DNA of 64,000 bases from positions 9,830,777 to 9,894,776 of the forward strand of contig JAJEKV010000044.1 in NCBI GenBank assembly GCA_021234155.1. Reading direction: 5' to 3'. Source of the DNA: Isoetes taiwanensis (Eukaryota > Streptophyta > Lycopodiopsida > Isoetales > Isoetaceae). This document shows positions 34,075 through 46,066 of this stretch, piece after piece. Both the position numbers and the translations under genes were made by a program. Within the stretch, counting starts at the first letter, position 1, and the number at the start of each line of letters is the position of its first letter. The notes under the pieces were generated by a model. That model ran no database searches and was not told the origin of the DNA. It was given only the letters and a program-made list of their open reading frames with translations.

Positions 34075-36170
34075 TTGTTCTCTTCCATGATGCGTTCTTC
34101 TATCTATTGGAGTTTAGGGTATAACGAAATTGTTCAATGTTCTATATTCATTTCTATCGCCTCGAGAAAGACACACCAAGAATATGAAGAGAGAATTACC
34201 GATCTGATAAGGAGGGATGATCCAGGGCTGCCCGACCAGGATTATGGCCAAAGGTATGGGGAGTACCCGGAATGGGACGAGGGTTACGAGATAGAACCCG
34301 CACCACCAGGGGAGCCCTATGATCCAGCCAAGGGGATGGAGATAGTTAATATTCTCGTGGAATCCGCCTTGAGGACCAAGCAAACTCTTCGCGACATGGG
34401 ACTATTGGGACATGTCAAGGCACGGCTTCGAGGATGCCAACGATCACTTGGTGCATCTTCTACGCATTAAGGAGGCTCTTTAATCTCCTTATCATTAGCC
34501 CAACGCTAGATTACCAACCTGTTATCGTCCAGGCCTGGGCACGTTACAAGCTCGTTAGGGTTGTACGTGAAAGTGTTCGCTATTCAATCTTGTACCCATT
34601 TGCGAACCCCTAGGCCCGGTCCCCTCAGTTCTGTTCTTTTGATGTTATATGTGAGTTGAACTTCAAATGTCCAATGTATAATACCTGTTCTTGTAGTATA
34701 TCTTTGCATTAACTTCTGTCACTATCAATGTACTCAACATTAATGTAATGACTGTTTTCACCTGTAATAAGGATCTTTGCCATTGTACTTTTTTTTTTTG
34801 TATTCCCTCTCTAGCCTATCCAAAATGGTATTTTTGTGAGACTTTATGTCACTATAATTTTGCTTATACCTTTTTATGCTCGATATAGACGGTGAACGCA
34901 ACGCCGCCTGGCAGACACCCTCAAATGCCAGTAGACTAACACCTGAACAGGAACTTATGTTAATGAAGAGACAATTAGGCGAGTTACAAGCTTATGTGTT
35001 GCACGCCAATCCACCACAGCATATACAAGAAGACGGACCGGAGTTACCCCCGCTACCCCCAAGTCCACCTCCACAACAGCCAGGCATGCGAGACCAGCCC
35101 ACTACGCACTTAAGGAGGAGGCTCCATTCTAAACGTCGCCCGGAGTTCCTCTAGGGATAGTGCCACCTCCTTACAATCAGCCTTACGTATTGTCCTCCGA
35201 GTCATCTCAGTATCATCCGGGTGACCATGCAAAGCGCCGGGACAAGGAGAGAACCGTGAAAAACAGTTGACACCGACCATAACCGATATGGAAAAATAGA
35301 AACCGCCCGCTTTGATGGGAAATCTAGAGGCTGACCAATCGCAGAGTCCCTTGAGGCGAAATGAAGGAGTTTGGGAAGTCCTATGGCATGACGAGAAAAA
35401 GCGATACAGAAAGGTTGCCACCACAAACCTTTACGTGAGTCCGCCCATATTTGGTGGAAGGGCTATCAGAGCCAAGCACCGGATAGAAGCGGTGCAAGTT
35501 TAAGAAGTTTGCCAAAGCCTTTAAGTTGCATTATGTGCCTGCATGCGCACAAATGCCAACAAATTGAGACCTTCTCCAAAGTTAGAGCGTATGGGTATGT
35601 GATTCGAGGCTTACACCGATGAATTTATGCTACGAGGTCTGTATGTACCAGTGTATGAATGAAAAGAGGGGTGGAGGGCTACATTGAAGGGTTGGCCCAA
35701 TCAATTAAAACTAATGGTTAAGGCCATAGACCAAATCGCTCTTGGAGGCCGAGGCTCATTGAGCCCGAGGAGGACACACCAAGGAATCAAGATTCGCCCC
35801 CGCCCACTTGACCCTACCGGCGGTCCACATCTTACAAACCCCACTCCCCAAGTGGGGCCCTCCTGAGAACTCTTACGGTGTAGGGAAAAGAAAGTCACCT
35901 TCAAAGACGCGGAGAAATCCGAGCGGTTCGGAAGGAAGTTGAACCTCTTACATCTATTCCCAAAGAGGCTCGAAGAACCGCTCCGCCCGAGACAAGGCAT
36001 GCTACGTGTGTATGCGGCCCGGGCACTTCATGCAAGATTGTCCTTATGTTCACCAGACCGCCCACCGGCCATGGCCGAACCTCATTGGGACGATCTTGAG
36101 TCAACACTACCGCCGAGGAGGAGGCTCCTCAATATATTCACTGGTATGCGTCTCATATCCTTGCAGCTAT
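34075..36170 (+). pseudogene. gag of the chromovirus
   Basis: A piece at 34150-34470 (RKTHQEYEERITDLIRRDD, acidic and Pro-rich) precedes a clear ATG at 34876 (MLDIDGERNAAW) with the helix LTPEQELMLMKRQLGELQAY. Broken capsid pieces follow (ETARFDGKS, FKLHYVPACAQMPTN), then a zinc knuckle CYVCMRPGHFMQDC (CX2CX4HX4C) at about 36000. At least four frame changes. Gag packages the element RNA. Confidence 0.65.
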
Positions 36171-36311
36171 AGAAACCCGGCAATCTTTGAAAGTCAGCCC
36201 ATTGTTATTTCCACTATAGGTCAAGTAGACAAGAAGCCTTTTGTAATTTTATGGATACGGGGAAGTACACATAACTTTGCTTCTCCTAGAATGGCCTGTA
36301 TTGCGGCTTGA
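36170..36311 (+). pseudogene. Protease region of the chromovirus
   Basis: The frame after the zinc knuckle gives GQVDKKPFVILWIRGSTHNF. The position of the usual D-S/T-G catalytic triad is occupied by RGS, so the active-site Asp is missing or obscured by an error. Confidence 0.5.
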
Positions 36312-36799
36312 AACCTTGAGATCTCGACCAAGCCTCATCACTTTAGCCGATTGGTAAGATTAGACATACGCATGGCCGCCGATTAACCTTAAGATGCGGT
36401 TGCCGTGCACCCGCTTGCTTTGGGTGCCGAGATAATGGATATTGGCAAATACGACTCATTGTTGGTTCTTGGCATCCGCAAAAGCCAATATAGACTGCGA
36501 AAGCGGGGAAGTTACCTTTAAGCGCGGCTAATGGAGCCCAGCGCGGACTATAAAAGGTGAACTATTCAACCCTATCATGCGCTTCTATGTCCATCGAGGC
36601 GATTAGATAAAGCTATACGCAGCGGGAAAGCTCCTTCGTCATTAGACACTCGCCTCCATTGAGTCACCGCAAACGCGAAGCAAGTAATCGATACCTTGCC
36701 GGAGGGATTGCTAATCTTCTCCGAGAATTTGGTGATCTTTTCCGGATGAGATCCAAGCTTTCTCCTTTTAGAGGGTGGAATGTGAGATAGCTTTTGGAA

Positions 36800-37445
36800 C
36801 TGTGTACTAAGCCTACCAGCAAGGCCCCGTACCGTATGAGTCCCCCTGGAGTTGGCGAGCTTAAGAAGCAACTTCAGGAGTTACTAAACCTAGGTTTCAT
36901 TCGACCTAGTGTTTCAGCTTTGAGCTCCTATTCTTTTTGTTAAGAAAAAGGATGGCTCCTTGAGGATGTGTATTGATTATCGCCAACTCAACAAGCATAC
37001 CATCAAGAATCGCTATGCTTTGCCTAGAGCAGATGACCTTATGGACCAGTTGCAAGGGGCCAAGTATTTCTCAAAGATTGATCTACGCTCCGGGTACCAT
37101 CAGATAAGGATTAAAGAGGAAGACATTCATAAATCTGCCTTTCGCACTAGATATGGGCATTATGAGTTTACCGTTATGCCTTTTGGATTAACTAATGCCC
37201 CCGCAACGTTTATGCGATTAATGAATGATGTCTTCCGACAATACTTGGATGATTTTGTTGTTATTTTCTTTGACGACATTCTCATCTATAGTAAAACCCT
37301 AGAGGAGCATGAGAAACATCTTTGGTTGGCCCTACAAAAGCTAAGACGCCATCAGCTCTTTGCCAAGTTCTCTAAATGTAAGTTTGCCACTCCCAAGATG
37401 GATTATTTGGGCCATGTCATTTCTGCAGAGGGAATTACTTTCTGA
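36800..37445 (+). CDS. Reverse transcriptase domain of the chromovirus
   Basis: A run in several frames ([28 protein letters not shown]) leads into a long open frame from 36960: [54 protein letters not shown], the catalytic box [20 protein letters not shown] and [11 protein letters not shown]. The box reads FFDD where Ty3 elements usually have YIDD or YLDD; both Asp residues are kept. It would synthesise cDNA from the element RNA. Confidence 0.9.
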
Positions 37446-37990
37446 GATCAGAGCAAAGATAGAGGTAAGAAGGGAATGGCCTATTCCAAAGAAATATTTC
37501 GAGGTCCAGAAGTTTCTTGGGATTAGCAGATATTATCGGAATTTGTAAAGGATTTTGCAAAGATTGCAAAAGACCTCTTACAAATCTTACTGGCGAAGCA
37601 TGAGAAAGTGAAGGATTGGATGGAGCAATCGAAGGCAAAGGTTCGGGGAATTTCCAAAGAGCTTAAAGATGCCTTAACGTCAACACCAGTTCTCACATTG
37701 CCCGATCCCGAGAAGGATAAACTAGTGGCAAGCGGATGCGATAAGATTGCCACTTAGGTGGAGTCCTAATGCGGGACGAGAGGGTTATTGCCTATGATTC
37801 AAAGAAAATGAACGAGGCGGGCGGAACGATACCCCTACCCATGATCGGGAATTGTTAGCCGTTGTCCGTGCCACGGGTGGATATGGAGACACTACCTTCT
37901 TGGTAGAAGATTCCACCGGATACTGGATCATCAAAGTCTCAGATTATTTATCCACCCGGCAAGAATCTCAACCTCCGTCGGAGGAGATGG
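37446..37990 (+). pseudogene. RNase H domain of the chromovirus
   Basis: Follows RT after a frame change: QKFLGISRYYRN, then LTSTPVLTLPDPEKD, a degraded catalytic strand, MNEAGGTIPL-like sequence and HDRELLAVVRA-like pieces in different frames. At least three indels. Confidence 0.65.
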
Positions 37991-39040
37991 ATGGAATTTT
38001 CGGAGGAGTACGATTTTGAGATTATGTATAAGCCTGGCAAGCACAATGTCGTTGCGGATGCCTTGTCACGCCATCCCTTGGTAACCCGAACCTATTGTAA
38101 TGCAATTTCTACACTCACCAGTGAGTTTGGGAAACAGATAGAACAGACCTTGGCCACGGATCCCGAGTTCCGTGAAGTTTGGGATAGTTTGGCTAAGGAA
38201 GCTTGCACAGATAAGGAGCGTGAAGCTTTCTGTTCGTATAAGAAAGAAGGCAACTTGCTATATTACAAGGATAAGTTGTGTGTACCTGAGACTTCAGGAG
38301 TACGTAAGCTGATTCTCCATGATACCCACAACAGCCCTATAGCTGGACATGCAGGGTTTATGAAGACCTACTTTAAGATCCGCTCCAGTTATTTCTGGCC
38401 TTCGATGAAGAAGGACATTGCCAAATACATTAAGCAGTGTCAGATGTGTCAACAAACCAAGGCTGCGCAATTAAGGATTCCAGGAGAGTTACAACCGCTG
38501 GACGTGCCCAATGCTAAGTGGGAAGTGATAACCATGGATTTCATTGTAGGCCTTCCACGTACTCTCCGTGGATACGATGCATTAATGGTAGTGGTCGACA
38601 AATTGTCAAAAATGGCTCATTTCTTACCCTGTCGAACCACGGATACAGCCTTTGACACCGTGCTGCTATTTGCAAAGGAGATCTTCAGGTTACACGGAAT
38701 GCCACGAGTTATTATATCCGACAGGGATCCCAAATTCGTAAGTGCATTCTGGAAAGATTTCTTTGCCACCATCCAGACCAAGCTTGCTATGAGTACGACA
38801 TATCATCCTCAAACAGATGGTCAGACAGAGCGTACCAATCGCATTATAGAGGATATGCTACGAAGTTATGTGTGGAGTAAGCAATCACAATGGGCTGACT
38901 ATATTTACCTGGTCGAGTTTGCCTACAACAGCATGAAACAAGAGTCTTCCCGAATGTCTCCCTTTATGATAAATTATGGTTATCAATGTCTTACTCCAGA
39001 TACATGGCATAATCCCATTTCTAAAGTGGAGGTTTCTTAA
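37991..39040 (+). CDS. Integrase of the chromovirus
   Basis: A 349-codon open frame starts within the RNase H/integrase connection (YKPGKHNVVADALSRHP). The HHCC zinc domain is complete (HDTHNSPIAGHAG, CQMCQQTK). The DDE core is intact: ITMDFIVGLP, ISDRDPKF and DGQTERTNRIIEDML. This enzyme inserts the cDNA. The frame stops at 39040, just before the GPY/F-like region, which continues in another frame (VWLKIKVKQAK, KKLAPRWAVQKLL). Confidence 0.92.
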   Translation: MEFSEEYDFEIMYKPGKHNVVADALSRHPLVTRTYCNAISTLTSEFGKQIEQTLATDPEFREVWDSLAKEACTDKEREAFCSYKKEGNLLYYKDKLCVPETSGVRKLILHDTHNSPIAGHAGFMKTYFKIRSSYFWPSMKKDIAKYIKQCQMCQQTKAAQLRIPGELQPLDVPNAKWEVITMDFIVGLPRTLRGYDALMVVVDKLSKMAHFLPCRTTDTAFDTVLLFAKEIFRLHGMPRVIISDRDPKFVSAFWKDFFATIQTKLAMSTTYHPQTDGQTERTNRIIEDMLRSYVWSKQSQWADYIYLVEFAYNSMKQESSRMSPFMINYGYQCLTPDTWHNPISKVEVS

Positions 39041-39234
39041 CAACTCCTCTTGGAGATGCAGGCTCTGGTCGAAGAAGTTCGTGGTTATTTATTAGCTGCA
39101 CGCAGTCGTCAGAAGAGTGTAGCCGATAAGCACAGAACCCCACGCGTTTTCTAGGTGGGCGAATCCGTTTGGCTTAAGATTAAGGTAAAACAAGCCAAGC
39201 TTAAGATTGGCAATTGTAAGAAGTTGGCACCCAG

Positions 39235-39660
39235 ATGGGCCGTTCAAAAATTATTGAACGTGTTGGAGAGCAGGCATATCGCTTGGATTTGCCTCCCCGC
39301 TTGAAGATCCATAAGGTCTTTCATGTGAGCCTTCTGAAACAGCACACCCCTGATCCAGAGGAGGTTTTGGATACCCCAACCCTCCTAGAAATGACAGAGG
39401 AGCAGCTGGAGATAGTGCCTGAAGCTCTTCTTGATCGGGCTTATAAACAAACCAGAAGGACTCAAATGTTGCAATACTTGGTTAAGTGGAAGCACTTACC
39501 AGTTGAGGATGCTACCTGGGTGATGAAGATAGACCTTGAGAAGCACTATTCGGACTTCATGCGGGAATCTCAAGGCCGCACCATCAACGATGCTATCAAC
39601 CCCGCAGCCGGCGGTAAGCTTGGAAGCTTGATTGCCAAGAGTAGCGCTCTAGAGGGGTAG
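39235..39660 (+). CDS. Integrase C-terminus and chromodomain
   Basis: Starts in the GPY/F module (AYRLDLPPRLKIHKVFHVSL), then the hinge and a chromodomain (VPEALLDRAYKQ, LQYLVKWKHLPVEDATWV). Chromodomains direct chromoviruses to particular chromatin marks. In the intact element this would be the C-terminus of the pol polyprotein. Confidence 0.9.
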   Translation: MGRSKIIERVGEQAYRLDLPPRLKIHKVFHVSLLKQHTPDPEEVLDTPTLLEMTEEQLEIVPEALLDRAYKQTRRTQMLQYLVKWKHLPVEDATWVMKIDLEKHYSDFMRESQGRTINDAINPAAGGKLGSLIAKSSALEG

Positions 39661-40235
39661 ATGCATCGTAAATAATAATGGTTACCAATGATGAGATCAC
39701 CTTTGTGTTCTCTAGGACGTGGTGTACTGTCAATGTTGACCTGACCACGACTTGTTTCGAGAGCATATAGTTAATAGGCTGCGTTCATGTCGGCTATAAT
39801 GGGAACTTGACCATTCCCTATGCTGCAATGGGTGCAAACCATAAACATGATAGGTTCCCTGGTAGATAGGGTTTTCCTTTTATTTTAGGGGGTGGTCCCT
39901 TCAACCACAATCTAATTATATATACTAATATACTGACATGTGCAGGCCAGTGAGCAGTACGTGACCTGCCCATGTTAGAGGGTTGCTGATGGCCCGATTT
40001 CTTCGGTTTTATTTTGTCTACATGTCTTGTTTTGTTGCTACTCTCATGCTGATATTGGACTTCGGTCCTTGAACTCTTTGATAGTGATAATCATGTGAAA
40101 TGCACCTCGGTGCTTAAACTGTTTTAAACTTTAAAGTTTTAAATATATTACCCTCGGAAATAAGGAATTACCTTCCTTCATAATGTCATGTCCTATATTT
40201 GTATCTAACCCTAATGCTGAGGACAGCATTATTCT

Positions 40236-40248
40236 AAGGAGGGGAGAA
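40236..40248 (+). other. Polypurine tract
   Basis: AAGGAGGGGAGAA ends immediately before the 3' LTR TGTGACG, as required for plus-strand priming. Confidence 0.9.
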
Positions 40249-41825
40249 TGTGACGTTCCAAGTATTTATACGGACGTATAAATACTTTGACACGTCACCC
40301 AGTATAGATACGCCACCATGGGGTATGGTAACCTAGGGGGTTGACCTAAAAGGGGTAAGGATAATAACCTACAATTAAGGAATTAATATTTAAGAAGGAT
40401 AATTAGGCTAATTATGGTTTGGGAAGGCGCCACCTGGCCAAACTCGATTGGCCAGCATGGTGAATACTAATTGGAACCATTAAGGTGGATCACCACCCCC
40501 ATATCAACCATAATCGACCCGTGAGCACCCAAGGAGCAAATTGGCCCAAGGGCTATTCTTCGACTCCCCAAATGTTGAACAACCACTAGCGTACAGCCAT
40601 TTTGCCACCCTAATTCTGACAATATGGAAGCACACGATAATGGTTCCAGCCGAAACACGGGTTAGTAGTAGTTTAGCTTGTGAATTGTAGGATAGTACTT
40701 CAGTACTCTTTTCTGGTTGCCTTGTTGAGATTAACCCTTCTGTGGTAAGTAGGATTACATTTCAATTATGAATGGTGCTCTGTTAAGGAATGATCGATGT
40801 ATCTATGAAGTATTTCGGTAGCTTCCCTTAAACAGGGGTTTAAAGGGGGTAGAGACCTCTGAACTCATGTATGATAGTATGTTCCTAGATAGGGCCTGTA
40901 ATATTCCCATTATTAGATGCGGCCTTGTGTGTACAAGAGACCACCGGTAAGTGAGGCGCTATGGTGCTTAGCACCCGGAGAAGGGACACAAGTGGTGAAG
41001 TGGAAGTGGGGTCTTGCACGAACATAAAAGGCTCCGAGACTCCTACGGTGGGCTAGGCCGATAGCCGGTCCGCGTAGAGGGGCGGGTATGGGTCACGACA
41101 CTCCATGGGTGTAGAGGTGTGATCCGTATGGAGCATCTTGCACTTTAAGTAGATTTAGGGTGAGTAAATTCGCATGCGGATGCGGGGGTCGGCTGATGCG
41201 GCACGTATTCTCTAGCTCACCCATGGAACCCTTGTGATCACGGAAGGGGACGCTTCCCGACCTGCCTCATCGGACGAGGCGTCATGAACCCCAGGTAGGC
41301 TCAAAAGGGTGATACCTTGAGTCCAAGGCGTCTCGGGAAGGCTATAGCATGGATCGACCCATCCGCAAAGTGTGCACAGGGGAGGGCGGATGGAGTGGAC
41401 AACCCTAGCCCGATGTTCTATGCCGACCAATGCCGAGTTATACCTCATCACTGATCTCTTGAGGCCCGATGAGTCCATCCTCACGAGTCACGAAGGGGTA
41501 GAACCACGGGGTTTGGGGGTGTTTTCTTAGGTTTAGATGCATATTCTTTGTCGTTGGTATTTGGATGGATGCGCCACCCTTCGTGGTGGTTATTTATATA
41601 TATATAATTTATGCTGTGTGCTAACCTTGTATTCATGCTTCCGCGATAAAGGAGCCCATCGAAGGCGTGGGCCGAATGACACCTTCGTGTCCTTCACTCG
41701 AGCATCTCTATGTAGATGGCCCGGGTCAGACGGAGGGCCCTGCTCATGGCGAGATGGTTGCCATGGGAGTGGAAAGTCCCCGTATGTATACGGCCGGGGG
41801 TCGTACATATTCAGGGAGCGTCACA
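40249..41825 (+). repeat. 3' LTR (1577 bp)
   Basis: TGTGACG...CGTCACA, uninterrupted. It carries the same palindrome at its start as the 5' LTR and a short TA run near 41592 that marks where the nested block entered the 5' LTR. Followed by TSD TCAGC. Confidence 0.92.
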
Positions 41826-41999
41826 TCAGCAGTACTAAGCAACCTAATCCAAGTGTCTTTGGCAAAAAAATATTTTTTGAAAAAATAGGTGAAGCATCTA
41901 TGTCAGATGCGGGTGTCGATGCGCACACATCTACATCTAAGCATCTTATTTTAAGATGCGCACATCTTACGAACTTAGGAACAGAGTAAGGGGCCCACA

Positions 42000-42455
42000 A
42001 TACTGCATGGACTGAAATAGATGTTGGTGCAGAGACCTGGATTGCGGATTGACTGGAACTAGAGCTAGAACCAGCAAACCAGAAAGATCTAGTATGCCAA
42101 TCAATCTGAGAGTTATGTAGCTTGAGCCAGAGCAAATCCAGGACTACTGGCGCATGTGGGCTAGCAATGAGATTGAAGGAAATGCTACAAGCTCTCTCGA
42201 ACAAAACCTGAAGAGGCACAGTACATTCTGTGATTGCGTTCGGGGAGATCTCACATCCATCAATCACACTGATAGAACTGGGATGCTCAAACTTACTTCT
42301 AAGGATGGCATGCTTAGTAGCAAATGCATATACATAAAGCAAGTATTTGCACCACTATCAAGTTGTGCCAATGCTTTCAAAATCCCAACCTCTGATTCCA
42401 ATGATATAGAGATAAAAAATTCCACTAACATTATCCGATGGAATAAACCTATCAT
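42000..42455 (-). pseudogene. Aspartic protease of the old chromovirus
   Basis: ALAQLDSGANTCFM carries the D-S/T-G-A active site of retroviral-type proteases. It is followed by IDGCEISPNAITECTVPLQV and a downstream LDLLWLKLHNSQIDW segment typical of Ty3 proteases. It lies on the same strand as the RT and integrase at 17.5-20 kb and would directly precede them if the inserted element were removed. Confidence 0.7.
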
Positions 42456-42599
42456 GAAGTGTGGAAGGAGTCTGAAATGGCAACCAGTCGACGAGAGACT
42501 GCTACTACTGGACCGGCTCCTGGAGTTTTTCTATAACATCCCTAACCGACATGTCCTTAACAAACTGGGCAAAACCGTCTAGACGTTTATGAGTAGTCA

Positions 42600-44310
42600 T
42601 TTCTAAATATATTTGGATGAAGGGCAGACGTGGGATAAGGTAGAAAAGAATGTATATGCATATGAAGTGCTATTTAGATCCTAATATAAGAGTTGTAAGC
42701 ATGTCGTTCATGATCAACTAAATGATTTATCTGATACATTGAGATGGAGGTAGTTGATAATGATATACAAAGAAAAGTCAGTGTGTATATCGAAGGGAGA
42801 GTATTTGAACAACATTTGTAAATTCTTGGAGAGATTTATAGTGTTGCTAAGGAACGGAGAATTGATCTTGGCGGGATAATCTATTCAAGTCATGACATGA
42901 GATGGGAATAAGACATTGTTATTTATATCATTGCCCAATTAAATATCAATATTTATAGGAAGGAAGTATAAGATGATGATGGATAGAAGGACTGACTTGT
43001 TGGGCCACGAAGCAAGATTGATATGTCATGTAACAAGATGATGTTGGAATATCTCGTTAATTTATTTTGTGGGCTTATTTTCCAAATTAAGATATTGGAA
43101 TAGTTATGACTATGAAGGTCAAAAGGATTGTAAATTCCATAATAGTGCTTCCATGTATAGTAATTATTTGGCTTGCTATAAGTGGTTGCAGATACTTGAG
43201 GAAGAGGTGGGAAGTAAGTTACATGACTTATTGAATATAGCCAAAGGATTTGGACTTGAAGCCCAAGAAAACACATGAAGCATGTAGATAACAGCAAATA
43301 AGAGCTTGATTGAAATTAATAGTGGTTGGTGCTTATAAAATCTTGTTGTTGAAGGACTAACCAGTGTGATTGGAGTAGATGTATGGAAGAGGTCAGATAT
43401 AGAGATTAAGTGTATAGCCTAAGATAGTCATTGGATCCTCGTAATGGAAGTTTTTTAATAGGTGCTATAATCCTTATGGGCTCCCTTGTATCAACTTAAG
43501 TATGCTATCTAGTTATAAGATACACAGACTGGGGGATTTGATTATGTATTTTGCTTGTAACTTTTTGGACTTGGCCACCCAAGAAGTCTCAAGATAGCTA
43601 ATCCGACCTGAGTATATCCCTTCAATGGTGGGTTAGTATTCTGTGACACATAATATCTTCCCTAGGAAAAGTTGCATTAACTGCATTATGTTTGTTATCT
43701 TGGATAAGATGTGCATGTTTCTCTATTTCTCTTGTTGCTATGGATGCATTATGCATAGAATATACCTATTAAGTAATACTTGAGCTATTTCTAATCTTGG
43801 AAGTACGTTAGATTGAATGCTAGAAGGGTCAGGCATTGGAGCTATCTAGTAGGTATCTTTCTTTAACTTAAATCACTTGTATGAAGCTAGCTTTGAACTT
43901 CCAAGTTTGGAGAGGCATCATCTTGGATTAGAGTGCAGAGCTTATGTCATTTAAGACTTGAATGATAATGCAATTGTGTTTGACAAAGATGGATTATTTC
44001 TAACGGCCAAAATTTCATTTGTTTGGTGGTATATTGAATTGAGGATTAAGATGTAAGAGAGTGTGGTGAAAGTAGTTGATCTCCTCTTAGAATGTAATTG
44101 TTATATTGGACTAAAGTAGTGAAAATAGTTGTGTGCTAAAGATTACGTGATCTTGGAATACGCTTGCAAATGATATATACTATGCATTTGAGATGTGATA
44201 AGCTGACAGTGATGCTTATAGATCACGAAAGTTATATAATGGACTGCAAAAATGCTCTATTGATTTTGAATCGACACATGAGGACATGGGTTGAATTCTA
44301 AAAGGGGAGA
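42600..44310. other. Gene-free repeat-like DNA
   Basis: No coding run. The right edge, AAAAGGGGAGAATGTGGTACC at about 44297-44317, looks like a polypurine tract followed by a possible LTR start (TGTGGTACC), so the stretch may be a decayed plus-strand retroelement interior. Confidence 0.3.
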
Positions 44311-45480
44311 ATGTGGTACCTTGGTCGTATTATGCATTATATGTTTTGGGGTATTGTACTAAAAGTGCATACTTGGTATGTGGTAAATTTATAAAAATTT
44401 TAGGAGAAAAGCAAAGGGCATAGATTTTTGTTGGTTTCTGGAAGAAGGCAGCAGGAGCAATTTCTGGGCAGTTTTGCTGGTCGAACTTTGGAGCATGATA
44501 TACTTTTCATGTGATTTTTACTTTTCTAGAAAGGTTTTTGAATGAGGTTTCTGGATGGATCTGATCAGAGCAAAATTCGTCTGTATGTGGAAGATATCGC
44601 AGAAAGAGGTGATGAGTCCAAATTGACTGCACTGTATATCTTTTTATATAGTTTGGTTCCTGGAGCTAGGAGCTGAAAAGAGGGATATTTTTGGAAGAAA
44701 AACAGCTATAAGATACCAAAGAACCATTCTTGAAGCGGTTCTCAGGTAAGTGGTTGTCTTACAACAGGGGTTTGCTTTTGAATTGCTGTGATGTTCTTAG
44801 TTTGTATTGGAAGTCTTTTGGATTAAGCTACTTGATTCGAATAAATCACCCTAAAGCTCTAGGGAAGCTGCCATGCATGAGGTTAAAAAGGTGCTATCTA
44901 ATATGGGACTTCATGGCAGGCACTACATTTCAAGATATAAAAGTATCAGGCAAAGTTCCCCAAAAACCCAATATAGTTGGTCCAATGCTAAAAGTGCTTT
45001 CCCCGAAAGAGAACTCATCAGTGGTGTTTTGGGAAGCATACAAGGATCTTTGAATAGCATATGGTGATTCTATTGTTCCTTAGCTATCCTGTTTGAGACC
45101 GTTTGTCAGAGCCACAGTATAATCGAAGTGCTTGGATTTGCAATGTTGCTTGCCAGGAGAACGGCGGTGCTTTTTGAGTATGGTTGGATTTAGAAAAGCT
45201 CTGAAAGTGCCTATTGTGGAGGACGACAAATGAGAAGAAAACTAGCACTTAGAAAAGAATTGCAGATTGTGGCACCTTGAAGAGACCCAGACCAGGTCCT
45301 TTAGTTGAAGAAGCATGATAATATCTCTTTAGTTGGAGAAGCATGTTAAAACATGTTTTAGCAAGCTTAAACTCATGTTGTTTTCTGTTTTTTTTTGACA
45401 ATTTGGATTTTCTCATAGTCCTATCTTCTATTCTGCAGAACGTTACAGGAGCACATTAGAGCAACAAAATAAGCTTTGTT
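44310..45480 (+). other. Possible 3' LTR start of an unidentified retroelement
   Basis: The start TGTGGTACC follows a purine tract. The far end and a partner LTR were not found. No ORF of note. Confidence 0.25.
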
Positions 45481-45540
45481 TTGGATCTAGATCAAACAAA
45501 TGGGTTATCAAGCACATGGATTATGAAACAAATTGAGTTC

Positions 45541-46066
45541 TTGGCCGTCAAATCCTTCCCAAGTATGCTTCTTACGGTTCTAGAGATTTTTACTCTCAAA
45601 TGATTAACCTTTTTATCTCCCACAATCTATAGCCTTCTATATCTTGAGATTTCATAGCACACATGCTTCTTACCATTGATCCTGCTCTATGTGGATGTTG
45701 CTGGAGGTAATTAAGATTTGGCTTTACTTGAACCCTCAACCTCAGGACCAGGTTTCTATTGTGCTTTGTCTCGCGAATCTCTTTGACAATATCAAAGCAT
45801 TGCTTATAGTGTAAGCTTCTCTTGCATGTCTGTTTTGCTATACGATGAAGGGCAACATTACATGATGCAAAATATTAATGATGCTACACCATGAGATGTG
45901 AAATGATATTACAACCATAATAAGCCGGTCTTCTATTTGGCATTCAAATCCTTCCCAGGTGTGCCTCTTACAGTTCTAGAGATTTTTACTCTCAAATAAT
46001 TAACTTTTTTTACCCCCCACGACCCATAGGCTACTATATCTTGAGATTTCATAGCACACATGCTTC
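45541..46066. repeat. Local direct repeat (~130 bp, two copies)
   Basis: TCAAATCCTTCCCA...GAGATTTCATAGCACACATG occurs at 45541-45670 and again at 45938-46066. Confidence 0.75.

Larger units (their letters stand above)
20462..41825 (+). mobile_element. Complete Ty3/gypsy chromovirus with histone H3-like ORF and nested insertion
   Basis: Termini are TGTGACG and CGTCACA. The 5-bp target duplication TCAGC lies at 20457-20461 and 41826-41830. Order: 5' LTR (split), initiator-Met-like PBS, an extra region with an H3-like ORF, gag with zinc knuckle, protease, RT, RNase H, integrase, chromodomain, polypurine tract, 3' LTR. Without the ~8.4-kb nested block the element is about 13 kb, long for a chromovirus because of the ~4.5 kb between PBS and gag. 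Frames are broken in gag and the extra region, while integrase and RT are largely open. Confidence 0.9.
17490..42460 (-). mobile_element. Old Ty3/gypsy chromovirus, split by a younger retrotransposon
   Basis: Minus-strand remnants occur in retroviral order: protease at about 42.0-42.5 kb, then RT, RNase H, integrase and a chromodomain hinge at 20.0-17.49 kb. The two halves are separated exactly by the younger element at 20462-41825, whose TSD (TCAGC) flanks the break, so the old element was the insertion target. A purine-rich AGGAGGGGGA lies ~180 bp beyond the chromodomain hinge and may be its polypurine tract. LTRs were not identified. Confidence 0.7.

Noticed and set aside
44730-45067. Overlapping plus-strand ORFs
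   Set aside because: No recognisable domain and inconsistent frames; treated as repeat DNA.
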